Positions 17,416-27,224 of a stretch of DNA of 47,071 nt are shown here, piece by piece. Under the pieces are notes generated by a model. That model ran no database searches and had not been told where the DNA came from. It saw only the letters and a list, made by a program, of their open reading frames with translations. Made by a program: the position numbers and the translations under genes. Where the stretch lies: the NCBI GenBank assembly GCA_016928155.1, contig JAFGLG010000015.1:1-47071 (forward strand), read 5' to 3'. This DNA is from Candidatus Woesearchaeota archaeon (GTDB taxonomy: Archaea > Nanobdellota > Nanobdellia > Woesearchaeales > JAFGLG01). Every line of letters starts with the position of its first letter. The first letter of the stretch is position 1.

Positions 17416-18480
17416 ATGGCAAAGATAAAGCTCAGCACTTATCCGTACACTTATGTGAGGGTTGTCGCTATGCGCAGCAAGCTCCTTTCTAAGGATGATT
17501 ATCATAAGCTGGTGAGGATGAAGCTGGGTGAGATTGCCAGGTACCTGCAGGAATCCGAATACAAGCGGGAGATTGATGAGCTTGGTATAAAATTCTCCGG
17601 TGCTTTTCTGCTTGAGCTTGCGATACATAGGAATCTTATCAGGAATTTCCAGAAGCTGAGGCGGATCTCGAATGTGTCCAGCAACGAGCTTCTGCTCTTG
17701 ATAGACAACTATCTGGTCAGGAGCGACATCTGGAATATCAAGACTGTCCTCAGGGCAAAGTTCACAGGCATCTCTGAAGCAGAGCTCCTGAATATCATCC
17801 TGCCGATAGGAAAGTTATCAGAGGAACACCTGATATCCCTTTTCAGGAAGGACTCTGTTGAGGAGATAATTAAGTCTGTTGATTTCATCAAGTTCAAGGC
17901 CATTAAGCCTGCACTGGATTATTTCAGGGAGAAGAAGAGCTTCTTGGAGATAGAGAATTTTTTGGATAAGTATTATTACTCCCAGATCATCGCTTTTGCT
18001 CAGAAGATCCCTAAGGAGGGGGAGCTTTTCAGGGAATTCCTCATGAATGAGATATTTATCCAGAACACCATCACTGTACTGAGGATGAAGAGGTCTAATA
18101 TAAAGCCTGAAGATATAAGGAATTTCATCATCATGACTGGAGAGAGGTCATTTGACCGTCCGATAGAGAAGTTGTTGAGGTCTGAGAATTTTGAGGAGAT
18201 GATATCTGGCCTTGAGAAGTCCAAGTTCGGCAATTATATCAAGGAAGGGTTGAGGATGTATAAGGAGAAGATGACGCTTGTCTATCTTGAGGCTGATTTC
18301 ATGAAGTATCTGCTCAAGAGATCCGCTCTCTTACTGCACCAGAACCCGCTCAGTGCATCGGTGATCTTGGGCTACATGATGGCTAAGGAAATAGAGGTCA
18401 AGAATATTGGCACAATCATCAAGGGGAAGGAGCTCGGATTGAGCGATGAGTTTGTGGAGAATTCATTGGTGATTGCATAA
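17416..18480 (+). CDS. atpC: A-type ATP synthase subunit C (central stalk, V-type d homologue)
   Basis: The ATG at 17416, just after the atpE stop, gives 354 residues, the normal length. Features are YPYTYVRVVAMRSKLL at the N terminus, LLLLIDNYLVRSDIWNIKTVLRAKF in the middle and GYMMAKEIEVKNIGTIIKGKELGLS near the end. Subunit C couples the K ring to the D/F central shaft. An 85-base spacer, unusual in this tight operon, separates it from atpF. Confidence 0.94.
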   Translation: MAKIKLSTYPYTYVRVVAMRSKLLSKDDYHKLVRMKLGEIARYLQESEYKREIDELGIKFSGAFLLELAIHRNLIRNFQKLRRISNVSSNELLLLIDNYLVRSDIWNIKTVLRAKFTGISEAELLNIILPIGKLSEEHLISLFRKDSVEEIIKSVDFIKFKAIKPALDYFREKKSFLEIENFLDKYYYSQIIAFAQKIPKEGELFREFLMNEIFIQNTITVLRMKRSNIKPEDIRNFIIMTGERSFDRPIEKLLRSENFEEMISGLEKSKFGNYIKEGLRMYKEKMTLVYLEADFMKYLLKRSALLLHQNPLSASVILGYMMAKEIEVKNIGTIIKGKELGLSDEFVENSLVIA

Positions 18481-18565
18481 GCAGCAGGGATGTATATGGC
18501 GATATATAGAACAGGGATGTGCATGGTATACGGCGGGATATATATTATGATCCTAGGGTGATTAT
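18481..18565 (+). other. Intra-operon spacer with imperfect repeat and possible internal promoter
   Basis: CAGGGATGTATATGG and CAGGGATGTGCATGG are near copies about 30 bases apart, each followed by GATATATA-type sequence. The second GATATATATTATG lies some 20 bases before the atpF GTG and could act as an internal TATA box. AGGGTG just before the GTG is the Shine-Dalgarno. Confidence 0.4.
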
Positions 18566-18871
18566 GTGGAGCTGAATGTTGTCGGAGGTTCGGATTTTGT
18601 ATTGGGTTTCCAGCTCTCTGGTATCCAGAAGACCTTTGAGGTCGATGATAGGCAGAAGTGCCTGGATACCATCAACAGTGTGATGGCTGACCCGAATGCA
18701 GGCATACTGATACTTGACGACAAGATATTCCAGTCATTGGCTCCGCATGAGAAAGAGAGGGTTGAGAGGTCTGTCAAGCCGGTTGTGTTGACTCTGTCCA
18801 CGTCGACAGGCCAGGATGCGATGAGGAAGATGATATTGAAATCAATAGGTGTTGATCTATGGAAAGAATGA
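18566..18871 (+). CDS. atpF: A-type ATP synthase subunit F
   Basis: The 101-residue protein has the small Rossmann-like fold expected of subunit F ([33 protein letters not shown]). It starts at GTG: the overlapping ATG at 18564 is in a frame that stops after three codons, and AGGGTG lies at the right distance. The family binds the D subunit in the rotor shaft. Confidence 0.93.
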   Translation: MELNVVGGSDFVLGFQLSGIQKTFEVDDRQKCLDTINSVMADPNAGILILDDKIFQSLAPHEKERVERSVKPVVLTLSTSTGQDAMRKMILKSIGVDLWKE

Positions 18872-18900
18872 AAAAATCTAAATCAGAAGAAGGCAAAGAT

Positions 18901-20631
18901 ATGGGGATTCTTTATAGGATTGCTGGTCCTGTTGTTGTGGCCAAAGGCCTCAATGCGAGGATGTATGATGTGGTCCGTGTCGGTGACGAGGCCCTTATGG
19001 GTGAAGTCATCCAGATTGACAAGGAGCACACCACTATCCAGGTCTATGAGGATACCTCAGGGATCAAGCCAGGTGAGCCTGTCAGGAACACAGGCAGGCC
19101 CCTTTCCATTGAGCTCGGTCCCGGTCTTCTCACCATGATATACGATGGTATTCAGCGTCCTCTTAAGTTTCTGAGGGACAAGATGGGGGATTACATCCTG
19201 AGAGGCGTGGACGCTCCTGGCCTTGATGAGGCCAAGAAGTGGAAGTTCAAGGCTCTTGTGAAGAAAGGAGACAAGGTAGAGCAGGGTGATGTCATAGGTG
19301 AAGTGCAGGAGACAGAGACTATTGTCCATAGCATCATGGTGCCATACGGCAAGAGCGGCAAGATTGACTCCATCAAGTCCGGGGATTTCAATGTTAACGA
19401 GGCTGTTGGGACACTTGACGACGGCACTGAGCTTTTCCTTAAGCAGTACTGGCCTGTGAGGGTTCCGAGGTACAGTAGGCAGAAGCTTTCCCCAGGCATG
19501 CCCCTGATTACTGGCCAGAGGATCTTTGATGGTCTTTTTCCTCTTGCAAAAGGCGGCGCAGCTGCCATCCCCGGCCCTTTTGGTGCAGGGAAGACAGTAT
19601 CCCAGCAGCAGCTTGCAAAGTGGTGCGACGCTGATATCATTGTATATGTAGGATGCGGCGAGAGAGGCAATGAGATGACTGAGGTATTGACAGAATTCCC
19701 CGAGCTCATCGATCCTAAGACAGGCAAGCCCCTTATGAACAGGACTGTCCTTATCGCTAACACATCAAATATGCCTGTCGCTGCAAGAGAGGCTTCCATC
19801 TATACAGGCATCACGATTGCAGAGTATTATAGGGACATGGGGTATGATGTGGCTTTGATGGCTGATTCCACCTCGAGATGGGCTGAAGCCATGAGGGAGA
19901 TCTCATCGAGGCTTGAGGAGATGCCTGGTGAGGAGGGTTATCCGGCTTATCTGTCGACAAAGCTCTCTGAGTTCTATGAGAGGGCTGGAGTCGTTTCCCC
20001 GTTAGGCAAAGGCCTGGACAATGGCTCTGTGACTGTCATCGGCGCTGTCAGTCCTCCTGGAGGGGATTTTTCAGAGCCTGTCACGCAGAACACGCTCAGG
20101 GTCACCAAGACTTTCTGGGCTCTTGATGCCAAGCTCGCACAGAGGCGTCATTTCCCGTCCATAAACTGGCTCAATTCGTATTCGCTGTATATGGATACAC
20201 TGGCGCCGTGGTTCGCTGAGAACGTTGCCTCTGACTGGAAGCATAATGTGGATAAGATAAGGGCCATACTTCAGGAAGAGGAAAAGCTCATGGAGATTGT
20301 CCAGCTTGTCGGTTCTGATGCTCTGCCTGCCAGGCAGCAGCTGACCCTTGAGGTCGCGAGGCTGATAAGGGAATTCCTGCTCCAGCAGAACGCTTACCAC
20401 GAGGTCGATACTTATTCAGAGCTCAAGAAGACATACACCCTGATGAGGATCATCCTGCATTATTCAAAGATGGCTAATGTAGCCCTTGATAATGGCGCGA
20501 GGGTCCAGCAGCTTCTGGAGATAAAGTCAAAGGACATGATAGCGAATGCTAAGTTCGACAAGGATTATAAGAAGGTCCTTGACGATGTCCAGAAGGAGAT
20601 GGACAAGGAATTCGACAAGATTTACAGGTGA
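18901..20631 (+). CDS. atpA: A-type ATP synthase catalytic subunit A
   Basis: The protein shows Walker [13 protein letters not shown], Walker-B-like [14 protein letters not shown], catalytic [15 protein letters not shown], and the A-subunit-specific bulge domain (about residues 110-190). The start [14 protein letters not shown] aligns with the usual A-subunit N terminus and gives 576 residues. An in-frame ATG at 18859 would add 14 charged residues and overlap atpF. It hydrolyses or makes ATP in the A3B3 head. Confidence 0.97.
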   Translation: MGILYRIAGPVVVAKGLNARMYDVVRVGDEALMGEVIQIDKEHTTIQVYEDTSGIKPGEPVRNTGRPLSIELGPGLLTMIYDGIQRPLKFLRDKMGDYILRGVDAPGLDEAKKWKFKALVKKGDKVEQGDVIGEVQETETIVHSIMVPYGKSGKIDSIKSGDFNVNEAVGTLDDGTELFLKQYWPVRVPRYSRQKLSPGMPLITGQRIFDGLFPLAKGGAAAIPGPFGAGKTVSQQQLAKWCDADIIVYVGCGERGNEMTEVLTEFPELIDPKTGKPLMNRTVLIANTSNMPVAAREASIYTGITIAEYYRDMGYDVALMADSTSRWAEAMREISSRLEEMPGEEGYPAYLSTKLSEFYERAGVVSPLGKGLDNGSVTVIGAVSPPGGDFSEPVTQNTLRVTKTFWALDAKLAQRRHFPSINWLNSYSLYMDTLAPWFAENVASDWKHNVDKIRAILQEEEKLMEIVQLVGSDALPARQQLTLEVARLIREFLLQQNAYHEVDTYSELKKTYTLMRIILHYSKMANVALDNGARVQQLLEIKSKDMIANAKFDKDYKKVLDDVQKEMDKEFDKIYR

Positions 20632-20639
20632 TTATGATG

Positions 20640-22070
20640 ATGAAGGAATATAAGACGATTTCGAGGATTGCGGGGCCGCTGGTCTTTGTGAAGAAGACTG
20701 ACCCTGTCGGTTACAATGATCTTGTGAGGATTGCTCTGCCGGGCGGTGTCATGAAGAGCGGTCAGGTGCTGGATACCAGCGAGGATACTGTTGTTGTCCA
20801 GGTGTTCGAAGGAACTTCAGGTATCGACAGGAGCTCATCGATAAAGTTCCTCGGCGAGAACATAAAGCTGAATGTCTCTGATGACATGCTGGGAAGGATC
20901 CTTTCCGGATCCGGCAAGCCCATAGATGGAGGGCCGGCAATAATCCCGGAGAAGAAGCTGGATATCATCGGGGCTGCCATCAACCCTGAAGCCAGGAAGA
21001 GTCCGGCTGATTTCTTCCAGACAGGCATCTCCACCATTGATGCCATGAACACGCTGGTCAGGGGCCAGAAGCTCCCAATTTTCTCAGGCTCTGGTCTGCC
21101 TCACAACAAGATTGCCTTGCAGATTGCGAGGCAGGCGAAGGTCATCGGCCAGGGTGAGGAGTTTGTCGTCATCTTCGCCGCAATGGGCATCACGAATGAA
21201 GAGGCTCAGTTTTTCATCAAGGATTTTGAGGAGACCGGGGCTCTTGAGAGGTCTGTTGTCTTCCTGAATCTCGCGAATGATCCTGCTGTCGAGAGGATTA
21301 TCACCCCGAGGATGGCCTTGACTGCTGCAGAGTATTTTGCTTTTGAGAAGGACAAGCATGTCCTTGTCGTATTGACAGATCTCACAAATTATTGTGAATC
21401 ACTGAGGGAGATTGGCGCTGCCAGGGAAGAGATCCCAGGAAGGAGGGGTTATCCTGGATATATGTATACTGATCTCGCCATGCTTTACGAGAGGGCGGGT
21501 ATGATCAAGGGCAAGAAAGGCTCCATCACTCAGATCCCTATCCTGACCATGATTGGTGATGACATAACTCATCCCATCCCTGACCTTACAGGATATATAA
21601 CCGAAGGCCAGATTGTGCTTAACAGGGAGCTCCACAGGAAAGGCATCTATCCGCCGATTGATGTTCTCCCGTCATTGTCAAGGCTGATGAACAGCGGCAT
21701 AGGCAAGAGCAAGACAAGGGAGGATCATAAGCAGGTGTCTGACCAGCTGTATGCCAACTACGCAGAGGGGAGGGATCTGAGAGGCCTTGTAGCGATTGTC
21801 GGCGAGGAAGCCTTGTCTGCGAGGGATAAGCGGCTGCTTAATTTTGCGAAGATCTTTGAAGAGAGGTTCGTGACACAGGGCAACAGGGAAGACAGGCAGA
21901 TCACTGAAACCCTTTCGCTTGGCTGGGAGCTTCTTGGCACTATCCCTGAGAACGAGCTCACAAGGATAAGCCCTGAGATGAAGAAGAAGTTCTATAAGCC
22001 TATCGCTGCTGATGTCGAAGAGGTCAAGGAGAAGCAGGGGAAGGACGCGGGGGATAAGGGGGAGGAGTGA
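20640..22070 (+). CDS. atpB: A-type ATP synthase regulatory subunit B
   Basis: This is a non-catalytic homologue of AtpA: the P loop is replaced by [18 protein letters not shown], as in all B subunits. [20 protein letters not shown] and [19 protein letters not shown] are family signatures. Three ATGs (20634, 20637, 20640) follow AGGTGA; 20640 gives the best spacing. The C terminus carries an extra charged tail ([18 protein letters not shown]). Confidence 0.97.
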   Translation: MKEYKTISRIAGPLVFVKKTDPVGYNDLVRIALPGGVMKSGQVLDTSEDTVVVQVFEGTSGIDRSSSIKFLGENIKLNVSDDMLGRILSGSGKPIDGGPAIIPEKKLDIIGAAINPEARKSPADFFQTGISTIDAMNTLVRGQKLPIFSGSGLPHNKIALQIARQAKVIGQGEEFVVIFAAMGITNEEAQFFIKDFEETGALERSVVFLNLANDPAVERIITPRMALTAAEYFAFEKDKHVLVVLTDLTNYCESLREIGAAREEIPGRRGYPGYMYTDLAMLYERAGMIKGKKGSITQIPILTMIGDDITHPIPDLTGYITEGQIVLNRELHRKGIYPPIDVLPSLSRLMNSGIGKSKTREDHKQVSDQLYANYAEGRDLRGLVAIVGEEALSARDKRLLNFAKIFEERFVTQGNREDRQITETLSLGWELLGTIPENELTRISPEMKKKFYKPIAADVEEVKEKQGKDAGDKGEE

Positions 22071-22076
22071 TGATCC

Positions 22077-22727
22077 ATGAAGGACGCTAAGAGTTTATTG
22101 AATGATTTGATTGAAGGCAACATTGGTTTTTCAGCCAGGGAAGGTGATAAGCTTTCTGACCTGCAGTCTGGCCAGTCTCCTTTCATGACTTTGGTGATGT
22201 GCAGCGATTCGCGTGTCAGCTCAGCTTTCTGTGGCATGGACACCACCAATAATTTTTTCATAATAAGGAATATTGGGAATCAGGTCAGCACTTCTCCTGG
22301 CTCTGTTGATTATGGTGTGCTTCATCTCCATACGCCGATCCTTATGATCCTTGGCCACTCAGGCTGTGGTGCTGTCAAGGCATCCCTTTCAGATTACTCT
22401 GAGGAGACAGCTGAGATAAAAGCAGAGCTTGACACTTTGCAGGGCCCTGTGAAGGATACAAAGGATGTATCTGACAGCGGGAAGAGGAATTGCCTCTGCA
22501 TCCAGAAGAATGTCGACAATCAGATAGCCTTCTGCCTAGATAGATACAGGAAGCTTGTCGATGAGGGGAAGCTTGTCATTATAGGTGCATTCTATGATTT
22601 CCATAATAAGATGTCTGATGAGCTGGGCAGGTTTTATGTGATGAATGTCAATGGGAAGACTGATGCAGACAGTATAAATGCCTTGGATATTTTTGAGATT
22701 GGGCACTTCAAGAGGTTTGAGGTCTGA
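22077..22727 (+). CDS. Beta-class carbonic anhydrase
   Basis: The 216-residue protein has C42-x-D44-x-R46 in VMCSDSRV and H94-x2-C97 in GHSGCGAV, the three zinc ligands and Asp-Arg dyad of beta carbonic anhydrases. It interconverts CO2 and bicarbonate plus a proton in the cytoplasm. It sits between atpB and atpD in the same direction, six bases after atpB and four before atpD, with GGAG before its start. It must therefore be on the ATP synthase transcript, an arrangement I do not know from standard archaeal atp operons. Confidence 0.93.
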   Translation: MKDAKSLLNDLIEGNIGFSAREGDKLSDLQSGQSPFMTLVMCSDSRVSSAFCGMDTTNNFFIIRNIGNQVSTSPGSVDYGVLHLHTPILMILGHSGCGAVKASLSDYSEETAEIKAELDTLQGPVKDTKDVSDSGKRNCLCIQKNVDNQIAFCLDRYRKLVDEGKLVIIGAFYDFHNKMSDELGRFYVMNVNGKTDADSINALDIFEIGHFKRFEV

Positions 22728-22731
22728 TTAT

Positions 22732-23343
22732 ATGGATGTCAAGCCGACAAGATCAGAGCTGATGAAGGTCAAGAACCAGATTAAGCTGGCAAAATCAGGC
22801 TATAATCTGCTCAAGAAGAAGAGGGATGGCCTCATCCTGGATTTCTTTGAGATCCTGAAGAAGGCTAAGGACATCAGGAAGTCCCTTGTCGACAGCTATG
22901 TGACTGCCCTCGACATGATTAACCGGGCCAGGGTTCTTGAATCTGACCTCAAGATCCGCTCCATCGCTCTTGCTATCAGGGACAAGCCGTCCATAGAGCT
23001 GGAGACCAAGAATATAATGGGTGTCGTTGTACCGAAGATAAAATCAGATTCGCTCCAGAAATCTTTCTTCGAGAGAGGTTATGGTGTCTACACCTCGTCT
23101 AGTGTTGATGAGGCCACAGCCGCTTATGAGATCGTTGTTGAGAAGATCATCACTGCTGCTGAGGTGGAGACTGCAATGAAAAAGCTCCTTCAGGAGATCG
23201 AGAAGACCAAGAGGAGAGTCAATGCCCTGGAATTCAATGTCATACCAAAGCTTGTGGCCCAGAAGGCCTTCATCACACTGCGCCTTGAGGAGATGGAAAG
23301 GGAGAACACTTTCAGGATGAAGCGCATCAAGGCCAAATCTTGA
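22732..23343 (+). CDS. atpD: A-type ATP synthase subunit D (central shaft)
   Basis: The ATG at 22732 gives 203 residues that start with the subunit D signature VKPTRSELMKVKNQIKLAKSGYNLLKKKRDGL and end in a long helix (KKLLQEIEKTKRRVNALEFNVIPKL). The antiparallel coiled coil turns inside the A3B3 head. It is the last gene of the operon. No subunit G follows. Confidence 0.95.
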   Translation: MDVKPTRSELMKVKNQIKLAKSGYNLLKKKRDGLILDFFEILKKAKDIRKSLVDSYVTALDMINRARVLESDLKIRSIALAIRDKPSIELETKNIMGVVVPKIKSDSLQKSFFERGYGVYTSSSVDEATAAYEIVVEKIITAAEVETAMKKLLQEIEKTKRRVNALEFNVIPKLVAQKAFITLRLEEMERENTFRMKRIKAKS

Positions 23344-23388
23344 CAATAGTTTTTATATATTTCTTGATAAACCCCCCCCGGAATAAGG

Positions 23389-23931
23389 GTGCTTGATCTG
23401 GGTTGTGGGGATAATAAGGTATCCGGGGCCATAGGTCTTGATAGGAACGACTGTCTGAAGGATGTCGATGTATTGGTTGAGTTTAAGAATAGGGATTATA
23501 TTCCTTTAAGAGATGATTCTTTTGATGAAATCCATTTGAGGCACTTTGTTGAACATGTGCCTGACATTGCATGGCTCATGAGTGAAATCCACCATGTCAG
23601 GAAGAATGGTGCTAAAGTTTATCTCTCTTTTCCACATTATAGTTCCAGGGGGTCTTATAGTGATGTGACACATATTCATCATCTTTCTTCCCGTGCATTT
23701 GAGCACTTTGATCCAGAAACAGGATTTGGTCAGTCATACGGGTATTATACACATTTTGGGAGGTATTTTCCTTTCAGGACAGAGATTATAAGCTTAAGTT
23801 CTAACAGGTATGCTGCTTTGGTTGCAGAACCGCTGTTGAAGGTTCTTGGTAGGAACAATTTTGAGAGGATTACTTCAAGATTTGTTCCTATCAACCAGGT
23901 CGACCTTGAGCTTAGGATCCTCAAGCAATAA
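23389..23931 (+). CDS. SAM-dependent methyltransferase (class I, type 11 like)
   Basis: The product begins directly with SAM motif I (MLDLGCGDNKVSGAIGLDR) from a GTG codon, followed by the acidic loop and motif IV region DDSFDEIHLRHFVEHV and SEIHHVRKNGAKVYLSFPHYS. At 180 residues it lacks the usual leading helix, but a stop 21 bases upstream in frame rules out a longer form. TTTTTATATAT about 35 bases upstream is a likely promoter. The substrate is unknown. The gene is richer in A and T than the atp operon before it, which may mean transfer. A run of eight C precedes it. Confidence 0.75.
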   Translation: MLDLGCGDNKVSGAIGLDRNDCLKDVDVLVEFKNRDYIPLRDDSFDEIHLRHFVEHVPDIAWLMSEIHHVRKNGAKVYLSFPHYSSRGSYSDVTHIHHLSSRAFEHFDPETGFGQSYGYYTHFGRYFPFRTEIISLSSNRYAALVAEPLLKVLGRNNFERITSRFVPINQVDLELRILKQ

Positions 23932-23951
23932 GCACTGGACATTCTCACAAA

Positions 23952-23963
23952 ACCTATATAAAT
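23952..23963 (+). promoter_or_regulatory. TATA box of the Hel308 C-terminal fragment
   Basis: CCTATATAAATC is centred about 27 bases before the ATG at 23985, so transcription would begin at or next to the start codon. Confidence 0.6.
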
Positions 23964-23984
23964 CCTTCATCCCGATTCATTCTC

Positions 23985-25520
23985 ATGGCATCGAATCAGT
24001 CAAACCCTGTCATTGATCTCGCACTGGAGACCATCAGGATGGGCAAGCAGGCTCTCGTCTTCGTAAACACCCGACCGAGTGCTGAGAAGACTGCGGAAGA
24101 TATATCCAAGAAGCTTAAGGATGATGAAAAGGCTATCCTGCTGGCCGAAAAGGCATTGAAGGCGCTGCAGAAGCCTACAAGGCAATGTGAACGCCTCTCA
24201 AACATAATGAGGAAGGCCATCGCATTCCATCATGCAGGCCTCCATCCGAAACAGAGAGAGCTGATTGAAGACAGTTTCAAGGCAGGTGATGTCAGGATCA
24301 TCTGCTGTACCCCGACACTTGCGCAGGGCGTTGATCTTCCTGCATTCCGCTCGATAATAAGAGACCTTAAGCGTTATGGAGGCCCTTGGGGTTTGAGTTA
24401 TATCCCTGTCCTTGAGTATGAGCAGATGGCCGGCCGTGCCGGACGTCCTAAATTTGATGAGTATGGTGAAGCTATCATCATTGCTGGTTCTGAGGGTGAA
24501 AAAGAGGAGATCTATGATAGGTATATCTGTGGTGAGCCTGAAGACATCTACTCAAAGCTCGCTGTCGAGCCAGTGCTTCGCACTTATCTGTTGAGCCTGA
24601 TATCATCTAATTTTGTCAATAGCAAGAAGCAGATCATGGATTTTTTTGAGAAGACTTACTGGGCCTATCAGTACAGGGATATGGATCGTATGGATGTCAT
24701 CATCAGCAAGATGCTTGATCTTCTGGAGGATTGGGAGTTCATCATATCAGAGGGCGATGATTTTGTGAGCGCTGACAAGGTCGATGACAGGGGATATCGC
24801 GCAACTCTGGTCGGCAATAGGGTTGCGGAGCTTTATCTGGATCCGCTGACAGCCCATATGCTGATTGAATCACTGAGGACAGCTGCTTCAAAGCGTTTTT
24901 CTGATTTCTCTTTCCTTCATATGATATCAAGCACCTTGGAGATACGCCCGCCCCTGAGGGTTAAGTCAAAGGAGTTTGATATGGTCCAGTCCCGGTTCCT
25001 CAAGTATGAGGATCAGCTTATAGCAGAGGAGCCTTCTTCTTTTGATCCTGATTATGGTCAGTTCATCAGTACTGTCAAGACAGCCCTGTTCTTTGTTGGT
25101 TGGATTGATGAGCTTGATGAAGAGGCTCTTCTTGAGCAGTTTGATATCCGGCCTGGCGAGATCAGGTCAAAGCTTGATATCGCTGACTGGCTGCTGTATT
25201 CTTCAGAGGAGCTGGCCAAGCTTATGCAGTTCAGGGAGCTGTTTGGCCACCTCATGAAACTCCGGCTGAGGGTAAAGCACGGCATCAGGGAGGAGCTTCT
25301 TAATCTAGTCAGGTTCAGGGGCATTGGCAGGGTCAGGGCCAGGATCCTGTTCAGGAATGGTATCAGGGATGTTGCTGAGATAAGGAGGGCTGATTTGTCT
25401 ACCTTATCATCTTTGGTTGGGCGCAGGACCGCTGAATCATTGAAAGAGCAGGTCGGCCAGAAGCTTGAACCTGTCAGATCTGGAAAGCGCAGGGGCCAGA
25501 AGAGTGTCAGGGATTACTGA
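23985..25520 (+). CDS. Hel308/Ski2-type DNA helicase, C-terminal part only (RecA2 onward)
   Basis: The 511 residues cover the second RecA domain (ALVFVNTRPSAEKTA; AFHHAGLHPKQRELIEDSFKAGDVRIICCTPTLAQGVDLP; EYEQMAGRAGRPKFDEYGEA, motifs IV-VI), the winged helix, ratchet and a C-terminal helix-hairpin-helix (LVRFRGIGRVRARILFRNGI). Full Hel308 has about 700-750 residues. Here the whole first RecA domain with Walker A, DEAH-type Walker B and motif III is absent. The break falls at the RecA1/RecA2 linker, and the fragment has its own TATA box, so it looks like one half of a split gene rather than a random truncation. It cannot hydrolyse ATP alone. Confidence 0.88.
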   Translation: MASNQSNPVIDLALETIRMGKQALVFVNTRPSAEKTAEDISKKLKDDEKAILLAEKALKALQKPTRQCERLSNIMRKAIAFHHAGLHPKQRELIEDSFKAGDVRIICCTPTLAQGVDLPAFRSIIRDLKRYGGPWGLSYIPVLEYEQMAGRAGRPKFDEYGEAIIIAGSEGEKEEIYDRYICGEPEDIYSKLAVEPVLRTYLLSLISSNFVNSKKQIMDFFEKTYWAYQYRDMDRMDVIISKMLDLLEDWEFIISEGDDFVSADKVDDRGYRATLVGNRVAELYLDPLTAHMLIESLRTAASKRFSDFSFLHMISSTLEIRPPLRVKSKEFDMVQSRFLKYEDQLIAEEPSSFDPDYGQFISTVKTALFFVGWIDELDEEALLEQFDIRPGEIRSKLDIADWLLYSSEELAKLMQFRELFGHLMKLRLRVKHGIREELLNLVRFRGIGRVRARILFRNGIRDVAEIRRADLSTLSSLVGRRTAESLKEQVGQKLEPVRSGKRRGQKSVRDY

Positions 25521-27123
25521 GAAGGTCTTTATGTGCACATGACTTGATCTCATTGGCCACTGTATATGCTGAACTGCTCACTTCGAGATATGCTCTCTCT
25601 TCTTTGAGGTCCTCTCTCCTGTGGATTACTGTGTCGAGGACAAATGCTCTTGGCATGAGTCTTCTCCCGTCCGGGGTCTTCCTGTTATGTGCTTTTGTCA
25701 GATTGTGTACTCCTGGGCCGCTGAGTACAGGGTGCACTATCAATGGGATGAGCTGGCAGCCCACTATCCCGCTTATTGAGTCAACAGCCGCACCATATGT
25801 GCTTGCCGTGTCGATTATGTCATCAGTGACTATCCCTGTCCTCCCGATGAGGAGCCTGTCAATCATTGTCTTTTCTTCTGGTGTGTATTGGGTCTTGTCG
25901 AATTGGCCATCGCCCTTATACTGGAGAAGGTAGGATATCCTTGCTCCCTCCACCACATTGAACTCCTTTCTTGTCTTGTCCATCATGACAATGAGGCCGT
26001 CATAGCCATATCCCTTGTTGTACATCGCTATTGCCAGCTCTGTTGCAGCTGCCTCGCTGTTCAGGTCAGGCCCGATGACAAGCATCCTGTTGAACAATGA
26101 TTTGTATCTGTGGGATAGTCCGTCCACAAGCGATTCTATTCCTGAAAGGCTCCTGAATTCTATCCCTCTACTGGTGAAGTGCCGCCCTACCAAGGGTGAA
26201 TGCGCAGCAACTGTTATTATCCGTTTCACTCCGTACATGGCCATTATTTCGGCATCTGCCTCTGTAAGACATACTTCGTGCCTGAGCCTTTCATTTTTTT
26301 GTTTCTCTTTTTCATCTCCCTGGAAATCATGCGGCCTGTCGCTCCTTCCGAATGCATAATACAGCGGCACAACTGTGATTGATGCTGCACGAAGCTTTCT
26401 GAGGTATTTTACAGTGAAGATCTGCTGGAATATCTCGCTCATTGGTGATTCCCGGTCCAAGCCGTTCATCAGTATTGTTTCCATAGAATGCTTGGCACCC
26501 CTCCAGGATACATTGCCGATCCTCTCCCTGATATCTGAGCTGATGCTGTTCCATGCCTGGGAGTCTAGGCTCTGCTTCAGCCTGGAGCTTATTGCATAGA
26601 TGTCCCAGTCCTCAAGGAGCTTGCCAACTATCCAGCCCATGTTTCTCCTTGCATTCTTGTTCCATTGGCGGGTTATCCCTTCAAGATACCTTACGAACTC
26701 GTCATGCACCTTTGGATCAGATAGCCTGTATTCCCCATTTTCCAGGATGGGATACACCCCCTGTCTTAGTTTGTCTTTGAGGAATCCCAGGATTCTTGGG
26801 GCAACAAATTGCTCTGGCCTGTGGGTGACTGCATTGTTTGGGGTATATAATGAGAATACTGTGCTTTGAGGGAGGACATTCATTATATCATCTAGTGCAA
26901 TCCTCCCTTCGATATCCGGATAGGGGTCCGGGATTCTTGCAGATTCGAACGATGACTTGTCAAAGGCTCTTATGCCTTTTATGTTTTCTGAGAAATGCAG
27001 GGTTTCCATTTCCAGGAACCTTACTCTTGGGGCGAGGTCTGTGTTCAGGAGATGTGAATAGACCTCTTTCCCTACATGGGAAGCTGATTGGTTCCATGTA
27101 AGCACCACATTATCGATTGCCAT
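25507..27123 (-). CDS. PRPP-synthetase-like phosphoribosyltransferase with extra N-terminal domain
   Basis: The protein has 538 residues. The C-terminal half resembles ribose-phosphate pyrophosphokinase: VPLYYAFGRSDRP (ATP-binding strand and loop), ITVAAHSPLVGRHF, VIGPDLNSEAAATELA, and the PRPP loop GIVTDDIIDTASTYGAA. The insertion after RSDRP (HDFQGDEKEKQKNERL) is unusual. About 230 N-terminal residues have no PRPP-synthetase counterpart, and normal enzymes are only about 285-320 residues. It may make PRPP, bind it as a regulator, or be a divergent paralogue. The 3' end overlaps the helicase by 14 bases. Confidence 0.7.
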   Translation of the reverse strand: MAIDNVVLTWNQSASHVGKEVYSHLLNTDLAPRVRFLEMETLHFSENIKGIRAFDKSSFESARIPDPYPDIEGRIALDDIMNVLPQSTVFSLYTPNNAVTHRPEQFVAPRILGFLKDKLRQGVYPILENGEYRLSDPKVHDEFVRYLEGITRQWNKNARRNMGWIVGKLLEDWDIYAISSRLKQSLDSQAWNSISSDIRERIGNVSWRGAKHSMETILMNGLDRESPMSEIFQQIFTVKYLRKLRAASITVVPLYYAFGRSDRPHDFQGDEKEKQKNERLRHEVCLTEADAEIMAMYGVKRIITVAAHSPLVGRHFTSRGIEFRSLSGIESLVDGLSHRYKSLFNRMLVIGPDLNSEAAATELAIAMYNKGYGYDGLIVMMDKTRKEFNVVEGARISYLLQYKGDGQFDKTQYTPEEKTMIDRLLIGRTGIVTDDIIDTASTYGAAVDSISGIVGCQLIPLIVHPVLSGPGVHNLTKAHNRKTPDGRRLMPRAFVLDTVIHRREDLKEERAYLEVSSSAYTVANEIKSCAHKDLLSNP

Positions 27124-27224
27124 TTTCCCCTTTGTTGCACAGGAAGATGCCTGAAGTTAAAATAATTTCTGTATTCCAGGATATAGGACAGATATGCAGT
27201 GGCGCAGATTCAGATTTTATGGTA

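Noticed and set aside
23371-23388. Run of eight C as a frameshift hiding a longer methyltransferase N terminus
   Set aside because: A TAA in the methyltransferase frame lies at 23368-23370, and a promoter-like TATA lies between the run and atpD, so a short gene starting at GTG is more consistent.
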